From Atherinomorus stipes (lineage: Eukaryota; Chordata; Actinopteri; Atheriniformes; Atherinidae): a stretch of DNA of 64,000 nt. The stretch is from NCBI GenBank assembly GCA_023101725.1, contig JALJCO010000132.1, forward strand, positions 23,535 to 87,534. Direction: 5' to 3'. Of the stretch, positions 1 to 10,480 are shown piece by piece; within the stretch, counting starts at the first letter, position 1, and every line of letters starts with the position of its first letter. The translations under genes were made by a program, and so were the position numbers. The notes below the pieces were generated by a model. It saw only the letters and a program-made list of their open reading frames with translations. It did no database searches and had not been told where the DNA came from.

Positions 1-450
1 GAAATGCTTGGCCTGACGCTCGGAAGAGAGCGACCTTACTTCATTGCTTGGGAACAGAGGGACAACGGATTTTCTACTCTTTACCAGATGCAGGTGACAC
101 CCTCGCTTCTGCCGTTTCTGCGCTTGAGAAGCACTTTTCACCCAAAGTTAATGTTGTTGTGGAACGACACGCTTTTAGGAAGTGAGCACAGGCACCACAT
201 GAGACTGTTATACAGTACGTGGCCGCACTACGCGACCTTGCTTCCAGATGTGGATTTGAAGATAAAACGGATGAAATGATCCGCGATCAGCTGATTGAAC
301 ATGTGACTAGCGCCAGCATAAGAGAGAGACTTTTGCTTGAACCTGATTTGACCCGAGATAAAGCTATAACACTCGCAACACAGATGGAATCTGCAGTCCA
401 AGCTCCAAGCTAAAACAATAGCTGCAGACTGCAGTACATAAGTCCAAGCC
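1..450 (+). pseudogene. gypsy gag remnant (capsid region)
   Basis: A gag-like capsid C-terminal region can be followed from about 60 to 413, including a stretch with an arginine-rich LRDLASRCGF-type segment and an ERLLLEPDLT-type segment typical of fish gypsy Gag. It is not continuous: an in-frame TGA near 182 interrupts it, and the frame stops at 411-413 before resuming in another register near 451. The left end is cut by the window. No functional Gag can be made from this copy. Confidence 0.65.
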
Positions 451-1299
451 GTGCAGCCCCAGCCACGCCCTGCTAAAAATAATAAGTACAAATGGAACAA
501 CCGTCAGAGTAAGCCTCCTGCTGCTTCCAAGCCAACCCAAAGCTGTTTCAGGTGTGGTTCAGATAAACACCTTGCAAATTTTCCCCAGTGCCCTGCTGCT
601 AAGGCTGCATGTAAGCTATGCCACAAAGTTGGACACTTTGCTCGTGTTTGCCGGTCATCTATGACCAGCGATGTCCGTGAAGTGCATTTACCTGAACTTA
701 CTGTGCTGTATCTGAGTGATCCCCTGCATGCATCCAAGAAACTGTTGTGCGGAATTAAAGTCAGCACTTCTGCTTCACCTGCCAAAGACATTGAGCTGGT
801 TGTTGATACTGGCTCTGCAGTATCTATTTTGCCTCACCACATTTACATGAAGTCCTTCAGTGACACACCACTGTGCCCACCAGACCTCCAGCTGGTTACT
901 TATACAAAGAGGAAGATTCCTGTGACAGGCTGTTTACGTGTCATAGCAAGTCGAGGTGCTGGAACCACCCCAGCTACTTTCTTTGTGGTGAAAAAGGGTA
1001 CACCTCTCCTCGGACGGGACTTGATGGAAGCCTTAAACATCTGCATTGCAGGCAATACTGTTCTTCCACCACACGAGGCTTCTCCTGCTCCTGTGCTGAC
1101 TACAGACCCGTCGCCTCCATCATGCCTCCCTGCTGCTCCTGACATTGGCTGTGCACATACCTTTGTGCATAAAGTGAGAATTGATCCTTCAGTGAAACCT
1201 GTCTGCCAGAAACTGCGACGCCTGCCGTTTGCTGTGAGAGCTTCTGTTTCAGCGGAATTGAACCGTTTACAGAAGGCTGGTGTCATCGAAAAAAATTAA
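451..1299 (+). pseudogene. gypsy nucleocapsid, aspartic protease and RT start
   Basis: This frame of about 280 codons begins in the gag nucleocapsid. Two CCHC knuckles lie at 544-651; the first is spaced CX2CX4HX6C and the second is the canonical CX2CX4HX4C, both expected to bind retroelement RNA. The retropepsin-like protease follows, with active-site DTGS (Asp at 805-807) and a downstream LLGRDL flap-side motif. The frame then enters the RT fingers region (KLRRLPFAVR, then an AGVIEKN-type end) and stops at 1297-1299, just before the A/G-rich block that interrupts RT. Confidence 0.85.
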
Positions 1300-1312
1300 T
1301 GCTTCACCCTGG

Positions 1313-1314
<2 letters not shown>

Positions 1315-1357
<43 letters not shown>

Positions 1358-1383
1358 AAAAAATAAAAGGAGAGAGGGGGGGG

Positions 1384-1423
<40 letters not shown>

Positions 1424-1464
1424 AAAAAAAGGGAAAGGGGGGGGGAAAAGGGAAAGGAAAAAAA
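1315..1464. repeat. A/G homopurine block interrupting gypsy RT
   Basis: About 150 bases are almost purely A and G on the plus strand (one T near 1364), with A runs longer than 30 and G runs up to 9. The block sits between the codons for an ASPW-like motif and the SPIVV-like motif of RT, where fish gypsy copies normally have only a few bases. It could be a true simple-repeat expansion or an assembly or base-calling artefact. The reading frames within it are low-complexity shadows. Confidence 0.85.
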
Positions 1465-1469
1465 CAAGG

Positions 1470-2015
1470 GACCCTTTCGCCCATTGTCGTTACAGGACGT
1501 AAAATGGTGGAATACGAATGTGTGCAGACATGAGGGAACCAAATAAAGCCATCATCACCGACTGTTACCCATTGCCACATATGGATGAAATATTTGCAAA
1601 CCTACAGGGTGCAAAAATGTTTTCCACGATCGACCTGGCTAATGCATACTACCAGCTGCCTCTCCACGAAGACAGCAGAGACCTTACAGCATTCATCACA
1701 CATGAAGGCCTCTTCAGATTTTGTAGGGTTCCATACGGTCTTGCTTCTGCCCCCTCAGCCTTCCAGAAAATGATGGCTGAAATCCTCAAGGGCCTCCCAG
1801 GTGTCCAGAACTACCTGGATGACCTCATTGTCTACGGCAAAACTGCTGCTGGGCATGACCAGAACCTCACGGTTGTTCTCCAGAAACTCAAGGAATCTGG
1901 ACTGGTGCTCAATGATGACAAATGTCATTTCAGAAAGCCATCCCTGCGTTTCTTAGGGCATGTTGTCACTGCAGAGGGCATTCTCCTGATCAAGGACATA
2001 TTGATGCTGTTCTGA
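1470..2015 (+). pseudogene. gypsy reverse transcriptase core
   Basis: This is the palm and fingers of the RNA-dependent DNA polymerase that copies element RNA into DNA. Visible motifs are MREPNKA, the DLANAYYQLPL block containing the first catalytic aspartate, a VPYGLASAPSAFQ block, and the YLDD box at 1812-1823. It ends with a LRFLGHVV block. The frame is lost at 1980-1990; the RNase H part continues in another register. The 5' side is separated from the rest of RT by the homopurine block. Confidence 0.9.
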
Positions 2016-2890
2016 AAGCCCCTCCTCCTTCAGATGCCACTGCACTGAGGTCCTTCCTGGGCCTGGTCTCCTGGTACGCTAAGTTCTTGCCCAACTTTGC
2101 AACTGTTGTGGCACCAATGCGTGCCTGTGCCAACGACAAGAACACTTTTACATGGACCCCTGCAGCACAAGCTAGCTTTGACGAAGTTAAACAACTCCTT
2201 GTAAACAGCACTGCACTTGTACTCTTTGATCCTTCTCTCCGTGTCATCATATCCACAGATGCGAGTGACCACGGACTTGGTGCCGTGCTGGCCCAAGTGC
2301 AACCTGATGGCGCAGAGAAGCCAGTGGCTTTTGCCTCCCGCACATTGACTGTAACTGAGCGGAAGTATTCAACAGTCGAAAAAGAAGCCCTTGCTTGTGT
2401 GTGGGCTACAGAAAAATGGCGAACATACTTGTGGGGAAGGCATTTTACTCTCCGTACAGACCACCAAGCACTGACAACTCTTCTGAGCACAAAGGGGATC
2501 GGCCGAGCTGGAATGCGCATTGCTCGCTGGTCTGCCTGCCTGCTGTGTTTCGATTATGATGTCATCTACCGGCCTGGTTCCCAGAACCATACAGCTGACT
2601 GCCTTTCGCGACTTCCCTTACCTGCATCTGCCGACTACTCTCTAAGCCCTGAACCTGAAATGGTAGCACAGATTTCAGCTACCTTGTCTTCACTGCCAGT
2701 GACCAACTATGACTCTGCTTGCTCTTCTTGCCCTGAACTTTCTGCTCTGCGCTCCCAGATAGGAAATGGCTGGCCCCCCTCCATAAAATCTGTTGCTGAC
2801 ATACTGGTGCCTTACTACAAAATCAGAGATGAACTCTCAACAGTGGATAACTACGTTCTCAGGGGCTCAAGGCTTATCAGTGAGACCTGC
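1990..2890 (+). pseudogene. gypsy RT connection and RNase H
   Basis: After the RT frameshift this register carries the thumb/connection region (ALRSFLGLVSWYAKFLPNF) and the RNase H domain. The latter shows STDASDHGLGAVLAQ with the first catalytic aspartate, EKEALACVWATEKWRTYL with the catalytic glutamate, and the LRTDHQAL motif. RNase H removes the RNA strand during reverse transcription. An NHTADCLSRLP motif marks the end of RNase H and the start of the integrase linker. The register changes again at 2875-2895. Confidence 0.9.
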
Positions 2891-3983
2891 ACTCATCGCA
2901 CTGGCCCACGAGAGTCACCAGAGGATTGTTCGTACAAAACAACGTCTGCGAGACCTCTACTGGTGGCCAAAAATGGACTCTGAAGTTCACTCCTCGATAG
3001 CGTCGTGTGTTCTTTGCCAGTTTAATGACAAGACTGCCCAAACACGCCCAGCTCCTCTTCAGCCTGTCCCGCTGCCTGATGGACCATGGAAAAAGCTTGG
3101 TCTGGATATTGTCGGACCTTTTGATACAGCCATTCCTGCTTGCCGATTTGCCATTACGCTGACTGATTACTACTCTAAATGGCCTGAACTTGCTTTTTCA
3201 CACACTGCCACGACCACCGATGTTATCCACTTTCTGTCTTCTGTTTTCAGTCGTCATGGCAACCCCGAAAACATTGTCACAGACAACGGTAAACAGTTTA
3301 CCTCTGAAGCTTTTACCTCCTTTCTGCAGCATAGAGGCATATCCCACAGCAGAACATCTGTTTATTATCCAGCTGCTAATGGAGCGGTTGAAAGGTTTCA
3401 CCGTGTCCTCAGATCCTGCATCCAGACCGCGATCCAGCAGTCACTGCCATGGAAAGAGACTGTTCTGGACTGGCTCCAAGTCTACCGTGCAACGCCACAT
3501 GCAACAACCTCCACTTCCCCTCATGAACTCTTGTACGGCAGGAAAATGCGTACTAAATTAGACATCCTTTCCTTGCCCCCTGCTGAGTCTCCTCGGGACT
3601 TTGCACGTTACACGGTTCAAAATCGTCAGAAAAACATGCAACGCTACATGGATGCAAAGCGTGGTGCACACAGGCCGCCTTTTCTGCCGGGAGAGAGGGT
3701 GAGAATACGGAAACCGCATCATGTTGCTAAGGCACACCCCAGGTTTACACATCCCGTAACTGTGAAGAAGACCAAAGGGGCACATTCCTTCTTGCTCAGT
3801 GACGGAAAGATCTGGAATGCATCACGCCTTGCCCGCTTTCCCACAGCAACTGAACAGAACTTAAAACCTGCAAGGCTTACACACACCAGTGACACTTCCT
3901 CTGCGTCTCAGAAACTGCCACGTGTTAAATACAAGCCTGGTTGGCAAAAGGACTGTTATGTCATGAGGCTTATTGTTGTTTAA
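2880..3983 (+). pseudogene. gypsy integrase
   Basis: The integrase inserts element DNA into the chromosome. The zinc-binding HHCC region ends with CVLC near 3010. The catalytic core has Asp at 3105-3107 (LDIVGPF), Asp at 3282-3284 (VTDNGKQF) and Glu at 3390-3392 (NGAVERFH), giving exact DD35E spacing. A C-terminal basic region follows to the stop at 3981-3983. The domain itself is open, but it is severed from upstream domains by a frameshift. The roughly 190 bp from the stop to the polypurine tract are untranslated. Confidence 0.9.
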
Positions 3984-4192
3984 GTCAAGATGCACGCAAT
4001 CACTTGTTGTACCAGGACAGTTTGTTACTTTTACTTGTTCTGTGTTATTATAGATGCAGAGAAGTTAATCTCCTCAAACTTAGTTGCTAAGCTTGTTATA
4101 CGTATGCAGCGGTTGTAAATTTGTTTAAAGCTACAGGTTTAATCACCATTTCATTTTTTTGCTAAATTCTGTTTTTGGTAAGGTGCATCCTT

Positions 4193-4207
4193 TAAAGAGA
4201 GAGGAGA
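4193..4207 (+). promoter_or_regulatory. polypurine tract of gypsy element
   Basis: A purine run (AAAGAGAGAGGAGA) lies directly before the TG that opens the LTR. This is the expected primer for plus-strand DNA synthesis in LTR retrotransposons, and its position fixes the left LTR boundary. Confidence 0.7.
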
Positions 4208-4398
4208 TGTTGTGTCCTGTTACTCCTGTGCAATTACTCCTCACCACTAGGTGGTGTTGTAAGGCAGAGAGACGGAGAAGAGATCGAGAATAGAGTAAGT
4301 AGAAGAACGGATACGCACGTTGTACGTTATGTGATTGTGCCATGCTTCAAGACAGCGAGTAAAGTGAGAGTTGAAGTCTAGACCTGTGTCTCATTACA
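4208..4398 (+). repeat. 3' LTR of the gypsy element (about 191 bp)
   Basis: The segment begins TGTGTCCTGTTACTCC after the polypurine tract and ends TCATTACA, so it has TG...CA ends. The next base starts Tc1 transposase sequence. The LTR is short for the superfamily but acceptable. With the 5' LTR outside the window, neither identity nor target duplication can be checked. Confidence 0.6.
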
Positions 4399-4648
4399 AA
4401 CTACACCACACTGTGCTAAATGGAACCATGAATTCTGCTGTCTACCAAAAAATCCTGAGGGAGAATGTCCGGCCATCTGTTGGTGACCTCAAGCTGAAGT
4501 GCGCTTGGGTTCTGCAGCAGGACAATGATCCAAAACACACCAGCAAGTCCACCTCTGAATGGCTTAAGAAAAACAAAATAAAGACTTTGGAGTGGCCGAG
4601 TCGGAGTCCCGACCTGAATCCGATTGAGATGCTGTGGCAAGACTTTAA
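4399..4648 (+). pseudogene. Tc1-like transposase, middle part
   Basis: This encodes the DDE-transposase core of a Tc1/mariner element: a [12 protein letters not shown] block, the [13 protein letters not shown] block with the second catalytic aspartate, and the [11 protein letters not shown] block with the final acidic residue. The N-terminal DNA-binding part and first aspartate are missing here, because the gypsy LTR abuts the left side. The right side is cut at a TTAA by the next element, and the C-terminus continues at 6227. Confidence 0.9.
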
Positions 4649-6222
4649 AGGAGTAGTTCACCCACAGAATGATTTAACTTTATTTTCCACTTACCCTCAT
4701 GGTGAGCAAGACTCTGGAGCACTTTTTTAATATCTCAAATGCAGCCGGAGATCAGGAAGGCTCCTCCTTTCCCCCAAACTTTCATATAATAGAGTTCGCT
4801 GGAGCCTGAGCCAAAAACGTCCTTAAAAGTCCACAAAAACTTGTCAATATTCCTCCATACTGTTCGTCCAATGTAATCCAAATGTCCTGAGTGGGTAGCC
4901 TCCATAATTTACGCGAAACGACGCCATTTAGTATATTTTTAGAACCTTAACAGTCAAACATCGCATCTCCTGCAAGCACACCGATGCGCGTTCATGAAAC
5001 TATGGAAGCGGTTTTAGATCAATATCCAACCCCTCTTGGACCCTATTGTTTGTCCCAGTTTGTCTGCAGCTCGGTCGATCTAACGGTGTGTTCAGACCAG
5101 GCGCAATTTGGGCGTCAAGGGTGTCAGGTTTACATGCAAAGTCAATGGCCGACGCGCGTCTAGGAGCGTCGGCCTTTCTTGCGGCGTGTTTCGCGCGTCA
5201 GGCGCGTCGCGTCCAGGTGCGTTCCGCACGTTTCACACGTCGAGTTTTGAGATTTTGGGCGTTTGATGCACATTTGGGCATCAGACGGCTGAGTTGGAAA
5301 ATCTGAACTTTGGCGTCTTGACGCGGGGCATCAACCAATCAGAGCGAGTCATGACACAGACACACATTTTCTGACAGGAGGGGAAACACCCACAAGAACC
5401 AGGGGAATCTCCTCTCTCTCTGAAGACAGAGGAGGATAAACTGTGATCTGCGTCCGGTCCCGGTTTCTGAACGGTGGTTTGATGTCTTGATGGGATGTAC
5501 TGGGCTTATGATCCTGCCCGCATCGAGACAGCAGGTTGTTAAACTGGGCTGGATCAGACGGCTGAAAGCGCCCCTCCAGCGCAGCTCCTGGAGTAAATGA
5601 TGAAACTCATCACAGTCAGAACACCTGAATCATCTGGTGATCCGGACACAGAGCAGAGATGTCCGATGATGACGTTCCCTAGCTTTATTTATCACATAAA
5701 GCCGAGCCGCTCTCTCTCCTGCATCTGCCATGGTGCAGACAGACCGGTGAAAGGAAAAAGAAAAGGAGAGGCTCCTCCCGAGGCGCGGTGAGCGCGGCTT
5801 GGCTGGACATTTCTTGCCGCGTGTCATGGCGTCAAGATGCTGGAAATCAAGCGTCTGACATTTTAGTGACCAAGCGTCCAGCTTTGGGCGTCAGGCGCGA
5901 TTTTGACGCCCAAATCGCGTTTGGTCTGAACACGGCGTAAGAACAGTGTAAATGGCGAATTTTTCTTCTACACTTGCATTATCGGCAGAGTAGGCTCTGA
6001 ATGCCGAGGCTTCTGTAGTTTCGTGAACGCGTCTATGCACGCTTCGCGAAAAGGCCGGGGCTCGGGACCCGGCAAACTCCATTATATGAAAATTGGGGGG
6101 AAATGGGAAGCCTCCCAGATCTCCAGCTGCATTTGAGATATTAAAAAAGTGCTCCAGAGTCTTGCTCACCATGAGGGTAAGTGGAAAATAAAGTTACATC
6201 ATTCTGTGGGTGGATTATTCCT
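4649..6222. mobile_element. TTAA-flanked palindromic element, copy A (Kolobok/T2-like)
   Basis: The element starts AGGAGTAGTTCACCCACAG after TTAA (4645-4648). It ends with the near-inverse of that sequence followed by ATAA (6223-6226), a one-base-decayed TTAA. It inserted in the Tc1 transposase gene at an existing TTAA. It is homologous to copies at 19566-20469 and 36620-37511; the halves before 5083 and after 5938 are inverted relatives, so the element is a large foldback. It is itself split by a Harbinger-like element. TTAA duplication plus TTAAAGGRR-type ends fits the T2/Kolobok group of amphibian and fish genomes. No transposase is encoded. Confidence 0.8.
5084..5937. mobile_element. Harbinger-like non-autonomous DNA element
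   Basis: Inverted ends CGGTGTGTTCAGACCAGGCG and (inverse strand) CGCCGTGTTCAGACCAAACG bound 854 bp, flanked by TAA at 5081-5083 and 5938-5940. A 3-bp TAA duplication is the PIF/Harbinger signature. The subterminal part is rich in GCGTC/GACGC repeats, another feature of these elements. No long transposase frame is present, so it depended on a related autonomous copy. It interrupts TTAA element copy A and is therefore younger than that insertion. Confidence 0.75.
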
Positions 6223-6226
6223 ATAA

Positions 6227-6573
6227 AAAGGCGGTTCATGCTGGAAAACTCCACCGTGGCTAAATTACAACAATTCTGCAAAGAAGAGTGGGCTAAAATT
6301 CCTCCACAGCGCTGTAGAAGACTCATCGCCAGTTATCACAAACGCTTGATTGCAGTGGCTGCCGCTAAGGGTGGCCCAACCGGTTGCTAGGTTTAGGGGG
6401 CAATTACTTTTTCACACAGGGCCATGTGCCCCCCCCCCCGCGCTCTTATTAATAAAAACCTTCATTTAGAAACTGCATTTTGTGCTTACTTTTGTTATCT
6501 TTGTCTAATTTTGTTATCTTTGTCACAAAAATGCAAAAATATAAATCATGTGTTAATCAGTTCTCACACAACT
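6227..6573 (+). pseudogene. Tc1-like transposase C-terminus and 3' end
   Basis: The C-terminal coding part resumes with a KIPPQRC...YHKRLIAV stretch and a stop at 6388-6390. It is followed by the 3' non-coding part with CAATTACTTTTTCACACAGG, typical of this fish Tc1 family. Together with 4399-4648 it forms one transposon interrupted by the TTAA element. A frameshift near 6240-6250 is also present. The right terminal repeat is decayed near 6560-6573. Confidence 0.8.
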
Positions 6574-6796
6574 GCATCTTTGTTCCTGGACATCCAATGA
6601 TAGAAAAAAGACACAAAAATCTACATGTATAGACTTGAAACAATAAACTTCATAATTAAGGAGGATATCAATGTTTTTGGTGGATTGGGTTCACTGCTGT
6701 GCCAAGGCACCTACATACCCAAAATCAGCTTCTCCTCTTGAGATAATGCCAAATTTGGATTTTTAATATGGTTTTAGTAATAAATTTGTTATTTAA

Positions 6797-7334
6797 AGGT
6801 AGAATCTGGAGTTTTCTTCCCGTTTCTGTTTGTAAACACTACTCAAACTGGGCCGGACGGGAGGGGCTTTTCTTCACTGCATCCACTTTTTTTGGGGGGG
6901 GGGGGGGGGGAGTTAATCTGGTTTCTGCTCCATTCGATGAGTTTATCCCCACAGAGTGCTACACCTTTAGCTCTGTCATTGGCTGGAGACAAATATGCAA
7001 ATCTCTGCCCAGAAACGTCCCGAATACACTAAAACGAATGGAAAAAACAGAATACAGTTGGGGGGGGGGGGGGGGGGGACGGACAAAGTAACCACCGCAC
7101 GAGACTAAAGGGGGGGGGGGGGGGGGGGGGGGAGGGGGAAGAAGGGGGGAGGGGAGGGGGGGAGGGGAAAGAGGGGGAAAGGAAGGAGGAGAGGAGGGGG
7201 GAGGGGGGGGGGGGAGGAGGGAGAAAGGGGAAGAGAGGGAAAAGGGGAAAGGGAGAGGAAAAAGGGGGAAAAAAAGAAGGAAAAAAAAAAAAAAAAAGAA
7301 AAGGAAAAAAAAAAAAAAAGGGGAAAAAAAAGAG

Positions 7335-7395
<61 letters not shown>

Positions 7396-7474
7396 CCCAA
7401 AGATGCGGATTGAGTTGGATTTCACTTGCACAAGTCTAGCCTTTATTTTCAGACGGAAACTCCAGATTCTACCG
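6797..7474. mobile_element. TTAA-type non-autonomous element with G/A tracts
   Basis: Inverted ends AGGTAGAATCTGGAGTTT and AAACTCCAGATTCTACC are preceded by TTAA (6793-6796); the right flank is decayed to TTTC. The interior contains G runs at 6894-6910 and 7060-7078 and a 289-base purine-only tract. No coding capacity is visible; the long proline/phenylalanine frames are products of the tract. Confidence 0.7.
7107..7395. repeat. 289-base pure purine tract (G-rich to A-rich)
   Basis: Every base from 7107 to 7395 is A or G on the plus strand, moving from long G runs through mixed G/A to A runs exceeding 50. A tract like this could form triplex or quadruplex DNA if real. It also looks like unresolved homopolymer sequence from assembly. 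Confidence 0.9.
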
Positions 7475-7605
7475 TTTCAGCAATATCTAAAAAAAAAAGA
7501 AAATAAATCACAGATTTCTTTGCAACAATGTGTTATTGTGATAGCTTTAAAGAAACAAATTCATTTGATAAATGCAGGCTCCCTTTCTTTCTCTCTCTTT
7601 TTTAA

Positions 7606-8081
7606 AGGGACTTGAGGCAAGATTAAGAAATGAGACTCGCGACTGCGGGTAACTGCAGCCACGAGCCAAACCAGCACGGGAGCGTGCACAAACTGCAGCT
7701 ATAATGTTGTTTACTACGCTGATCAAGTCTTTTTCTTCGTAGTTACACTGTTTGGTCTTTCAGTTGATCTGGATTGTTTGATGACGGCAGAAGAATCCAT
7801 AACTATCCCTTGCAGTGTTTGAATTTACCGCGACCGTCTACTTCCTGTATCAAAACTGTCGGGGATGCGGATGCAGCGTCATTTGACGTGACATCTGCAG
7901 GACTGAGCGGGAAATTTGGCCACCGAATCGCAGCACATTATGCAGCACACAGCCTGTTCAAGGCAACGGAGAGAGACGTGGGTGGGCTCGTTCTTTTTTG
8001 TTTTTAATGCTTCATCACCCATTAGTCTAAAAAAACTGGACATGCATGTTTATTATTTTGCAATTCCTGCCTCTAGTCCCT
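7606..8081. mobile_element. TTAA-flanked MITE (476 bp)
   Basis: Ends AGGGACTTGAGGCAAG and its inverse-like TTCCTGCCTCTAGTCCCT lie between intact TTAA copies at 7602-7605 and 8082-8085. Length and lack of a transposase mark it as a miniature inverted-repeat element of the TTAAAGGRR class. The family is distinct from the palindromic A/B/C copies. Confidence 0.75.
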
Positions 8082-8085
8082 TTAA

Positions 8086-10147
8086 ATGATTTAGTGCCCC
8101 CTGAAATGATCCTGTGACTCCTATGGGGTTCCTGACCCCCCCAGTTTGAGATTTTTTGGACTGAGAAATATCCTTATTTCTCTGGTGAAAGATCCTCTGG
8201 ATTTTGGCACACAGTGGCGAGGCGTGCCTCCATCCTTGTTTGGAAAGCCTTTATCCTGACACCTTCACCTGTCACCAACTTGTCTGATAATTGTGGAAGC
8301 TTTAAAACACATTATGAAAACATGACGTTATAATGATTTTGTTAATTTTTGCATTTTAGAAATCTGTATTTCTGGAAATGGGGTTTGTAAAATAAAATTG
8401 GCTTCCTATGTGGGCACAGACTAAATGTTGGCATGTCCACCTATATTAGTTACATTTAAACTGGGTTTTATTTTTCTTAGAAAGTACTTCTTAGATTGAT
8501 GTTTCATTTTGAAGCCAAAACACAGACTAATCTTACGAAGTTTAAAAGTTTCTCCTCTTTTGTAGTCTGAAAAATACCAATACAGCATCAAAAACATTCC
8601 CATAAATAGTAACAATTTTGCTCCTTTTATGACCCCCGACCTTAATACGGCTCCAAAACAGGTTAAAATCCCCTTTGAATACAAGGTCTTTTCTAAAATT
8701 TCTTTGAAAAACTACTGCTTTAAAAGAGATTTTGAAAAATAAATGAAGGGTAATGGTGAAAAACCTGTACAAATCTCTACAACTTACTTTACTTTCACAT
8801 AAATGAATCAACACTGAGAATGAAAAATTCATGAAGTGGAATCATCAGGTCATAACTGAGGTACTTTCAGTCAATGCATCACAGAAATACTTGCAGAACT
8901 GAGATCATTTATAGCTAGAACAATTCCAGCATGTCTCCTTATCACCTCCGTTTTAAAAATGATAGCAGTGATAAGAATTATTTAAGAGACACTTCCTCTT
9001 CCCAGCCTGTGTTGTGAGTGATTACTGTGTTCAGTAAAGACATAAAAAGTAGATGTCTATATTATTATTTAAATCAGACTGTATTTATGACTTGGGTGAT
9101 GATCACACGATTTTATGAAATCCTGGTAATATGTAAATACTTGCAACTATTGGTGACATACTAACTTTGGTTAAGAACCTCATAAAACCTCTTAAAGAAA
9201 ACAAAAAGTCCCTTTTTGTCTCCCTGTAGCTGTACACAGACATGACATACATGGTTTATGACACACTACAACCTGAAATCTTTATAGAAGTTTAGTTATT
9301 TAAAATGATAATAATAATAAAAAATTGAATAAACACATTAAAACCTAACCACTTTATAGTGTGTTATAAACCATTTAGTAATTATTAGAAAAATTATAGC
9401 TGCTAAATAATTCAAGGGAAAATAAACTAAAACCAACGTATTCTCTCTAAATGCATCTTATCTAAAACTAAACATGATTTTGTCTTAAAAATTTGAAAGA
9501 CAGTATTTTTGAGGAACGTGGAGCCCGCCATCCAACAGCAGTCAATACTTTATTAAAATGCGCAGCGTTTCATCAGCCTCTCCACGCTGAATGTGTGGGC
9601 CATGCTCTGACCCCATCGCTGACCTTTTCCCTCTCCACAAAGAAATCTAAGATGAGCTGACTGCTGTGTGAACAAACAGCTGCCCTGACAAACTTATACA
9701 AAGTTTCTAAAATGTAAATCTGGGATGAATCCCTCAAGGCCCTTTTTGCAAAACTTCAGGCAGAAACAAATCAGCCTTTCTGCAACATTTGTGCTCTTGT
9801 GCATGGCAGATGTGTTTATGGCGTGCACATCCTAACTGCAAAAGTGTGTAATGTCAACACAAAGCACCTTGTAGCCCTAATCTTCATGTCTTCCCTCTGA
9901 TTTGTGCACAGAGGCTCTGGTAAGCAGGATGAGATGTTTTCTGTGTTCCTGTTTGCAGACATTGCAGAGCAACGAAGGCCTGTTTTGGGATCAAAATGTC
10001 CCCACAAGCTTTTATACCTCCATCTGAGGTCATTTTGCATTTGCACATTTCTGCTATGACGAGGATTTGTCTTAATTAAGGGGCCGCTCCCTTGCACATT
10101 TGTTCCTTTTATTAATTATGAACAACCAGCTCTTGTTGTCTCTCTTG
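8086..10147. other. AT-rich intergenic or 3' UTR sequence, no gene seen
   Basis: No supported coding region or recognisable full repeat was seen. A CCCCCCCAGTTTGAGA motif near 8130-8150 resembles a decayed hAT end. The right part lies just downstream of the minus-strand opsin stop codon and probably holds its 3' UTR. The nearest candidate polyadenylation signal, AATAAA on the minus strand, is at 10108-10113. Confidence 0.5.
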
Positions 10148-10444
10148 TTATTCCCGGTAATGGGCCACCAGAATCAGTTTGGGTTTGGGGCTGACAGCAG
10201 GAGGAGCTTCGGAGGCGGCACAGTCGTGGTTTGTTGAAGATGGAGCCACATGATTGGCCCCCTGTGAGGACCCATGGATGGAGTTGGGTGTGGGCAGGAC
10301 TGTGGATGGTGCCGGGTCAGACACGGGGACGTCTCTTTCCTGGCGAGGTGTGCGGAACGTCTTAGTTGCCCTCGAAAATGTCTTTAAGGTGGTGCCATTT
10401 TCTGGGGTGGAGCAGCAGAAGAATGCCCGGAAACACCTGTAGAA
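10148..10444 (-). CDS. tmtops: TMT-type opsin, last coding exon (helix 8 and C-tail)
   Basis: Read on the minus strand after an AG acceptor at 10445-10446, this exon opens FYRCFRAFFCC, the helix-8 segment of opsins with palmitoylatable cysteines. It continues 98 codons to a TAA at 10148-10150, ending LILVAHYRE. An FYRCF start after the NPxxY exon and a VAHY-type terminus are, as I recall, features of teleost multiple-tissue opsins. The serine/threonine-rich middle would be the arrestin/kinase tail. It starts in phase 0, matching the phase-0 end of the exon at 44964. It has no methionine start, so start-based ORF finding misses it. The exact TMT paralogue is not assigned; OPN3 is the main alternative. 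Confidence 0.85.
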   Translation of the reverse strand, partial: FYRCFRAFFCCSTPENGTTLKTFSRATKTFRTPRQERDVPVSDPAPSTVLPTPNSIHGSSQGANHVAPSSTNHDCAASEAPPAVSPKPKLILVAHYRE

Positions 10445-10449
10445 CTATG

Positions 10450-10475
<26 letters not shown>
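10450..10475. repeat. (CA)13 microsatellite beside opsin acceptor
   Basis: Thirteen CA units on the plus strand read as (TG)n on the opsin sense strand, ending only a few bases before the acceptor AG. It takes the place of a classical polypyrimidine tract. Confidence 0.9.

Positions 10476-10480
<5 letters not shown>

Larger units (their letters stand above)
1..4398 (+). mobile_element. Ty3/gypsy LTR retrotransposon, 3' part with 3' LTR, degenerate
   Basis: This is the right-hand part of a Ty3/gypsy (Metaviridae) element; its 5' LTR and gag start lie left of the window. Domains read in Ty3/gypsy order: gag remnant, two zinc knuckles, aspartic protease, reverse transcriptase, RNase H, integrase, polypurine tract, LTR. 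The coding frame is broken by stops in gag, a low-complexity block inside RT at 1315-1464, and frameshifts near 1980-1990 and 2875-2895, so it cannot make a full polyprotein. The integrase after RNase H places it in Ty3/gypsy rather than Ty1/copia. The RT and protease style resembles Mag-like fish elements, but I do not assign a clade firmly. It abuts the interior of a Tc1 transposon at 4399, suggesting it inserted there. Confidence 0.9.

Noticed and set aside
1267..1580. Phenylalanine- and lysine-rich frames on both strands
   Set aside because: They are artefacts of the A/G block inside the gypsy RT.
7029..7431. Two proline/phenylalanine-rich minus-strand frames over 100 codons
   Set aside because: They are translations of the purine tract and change with homopolymer length.
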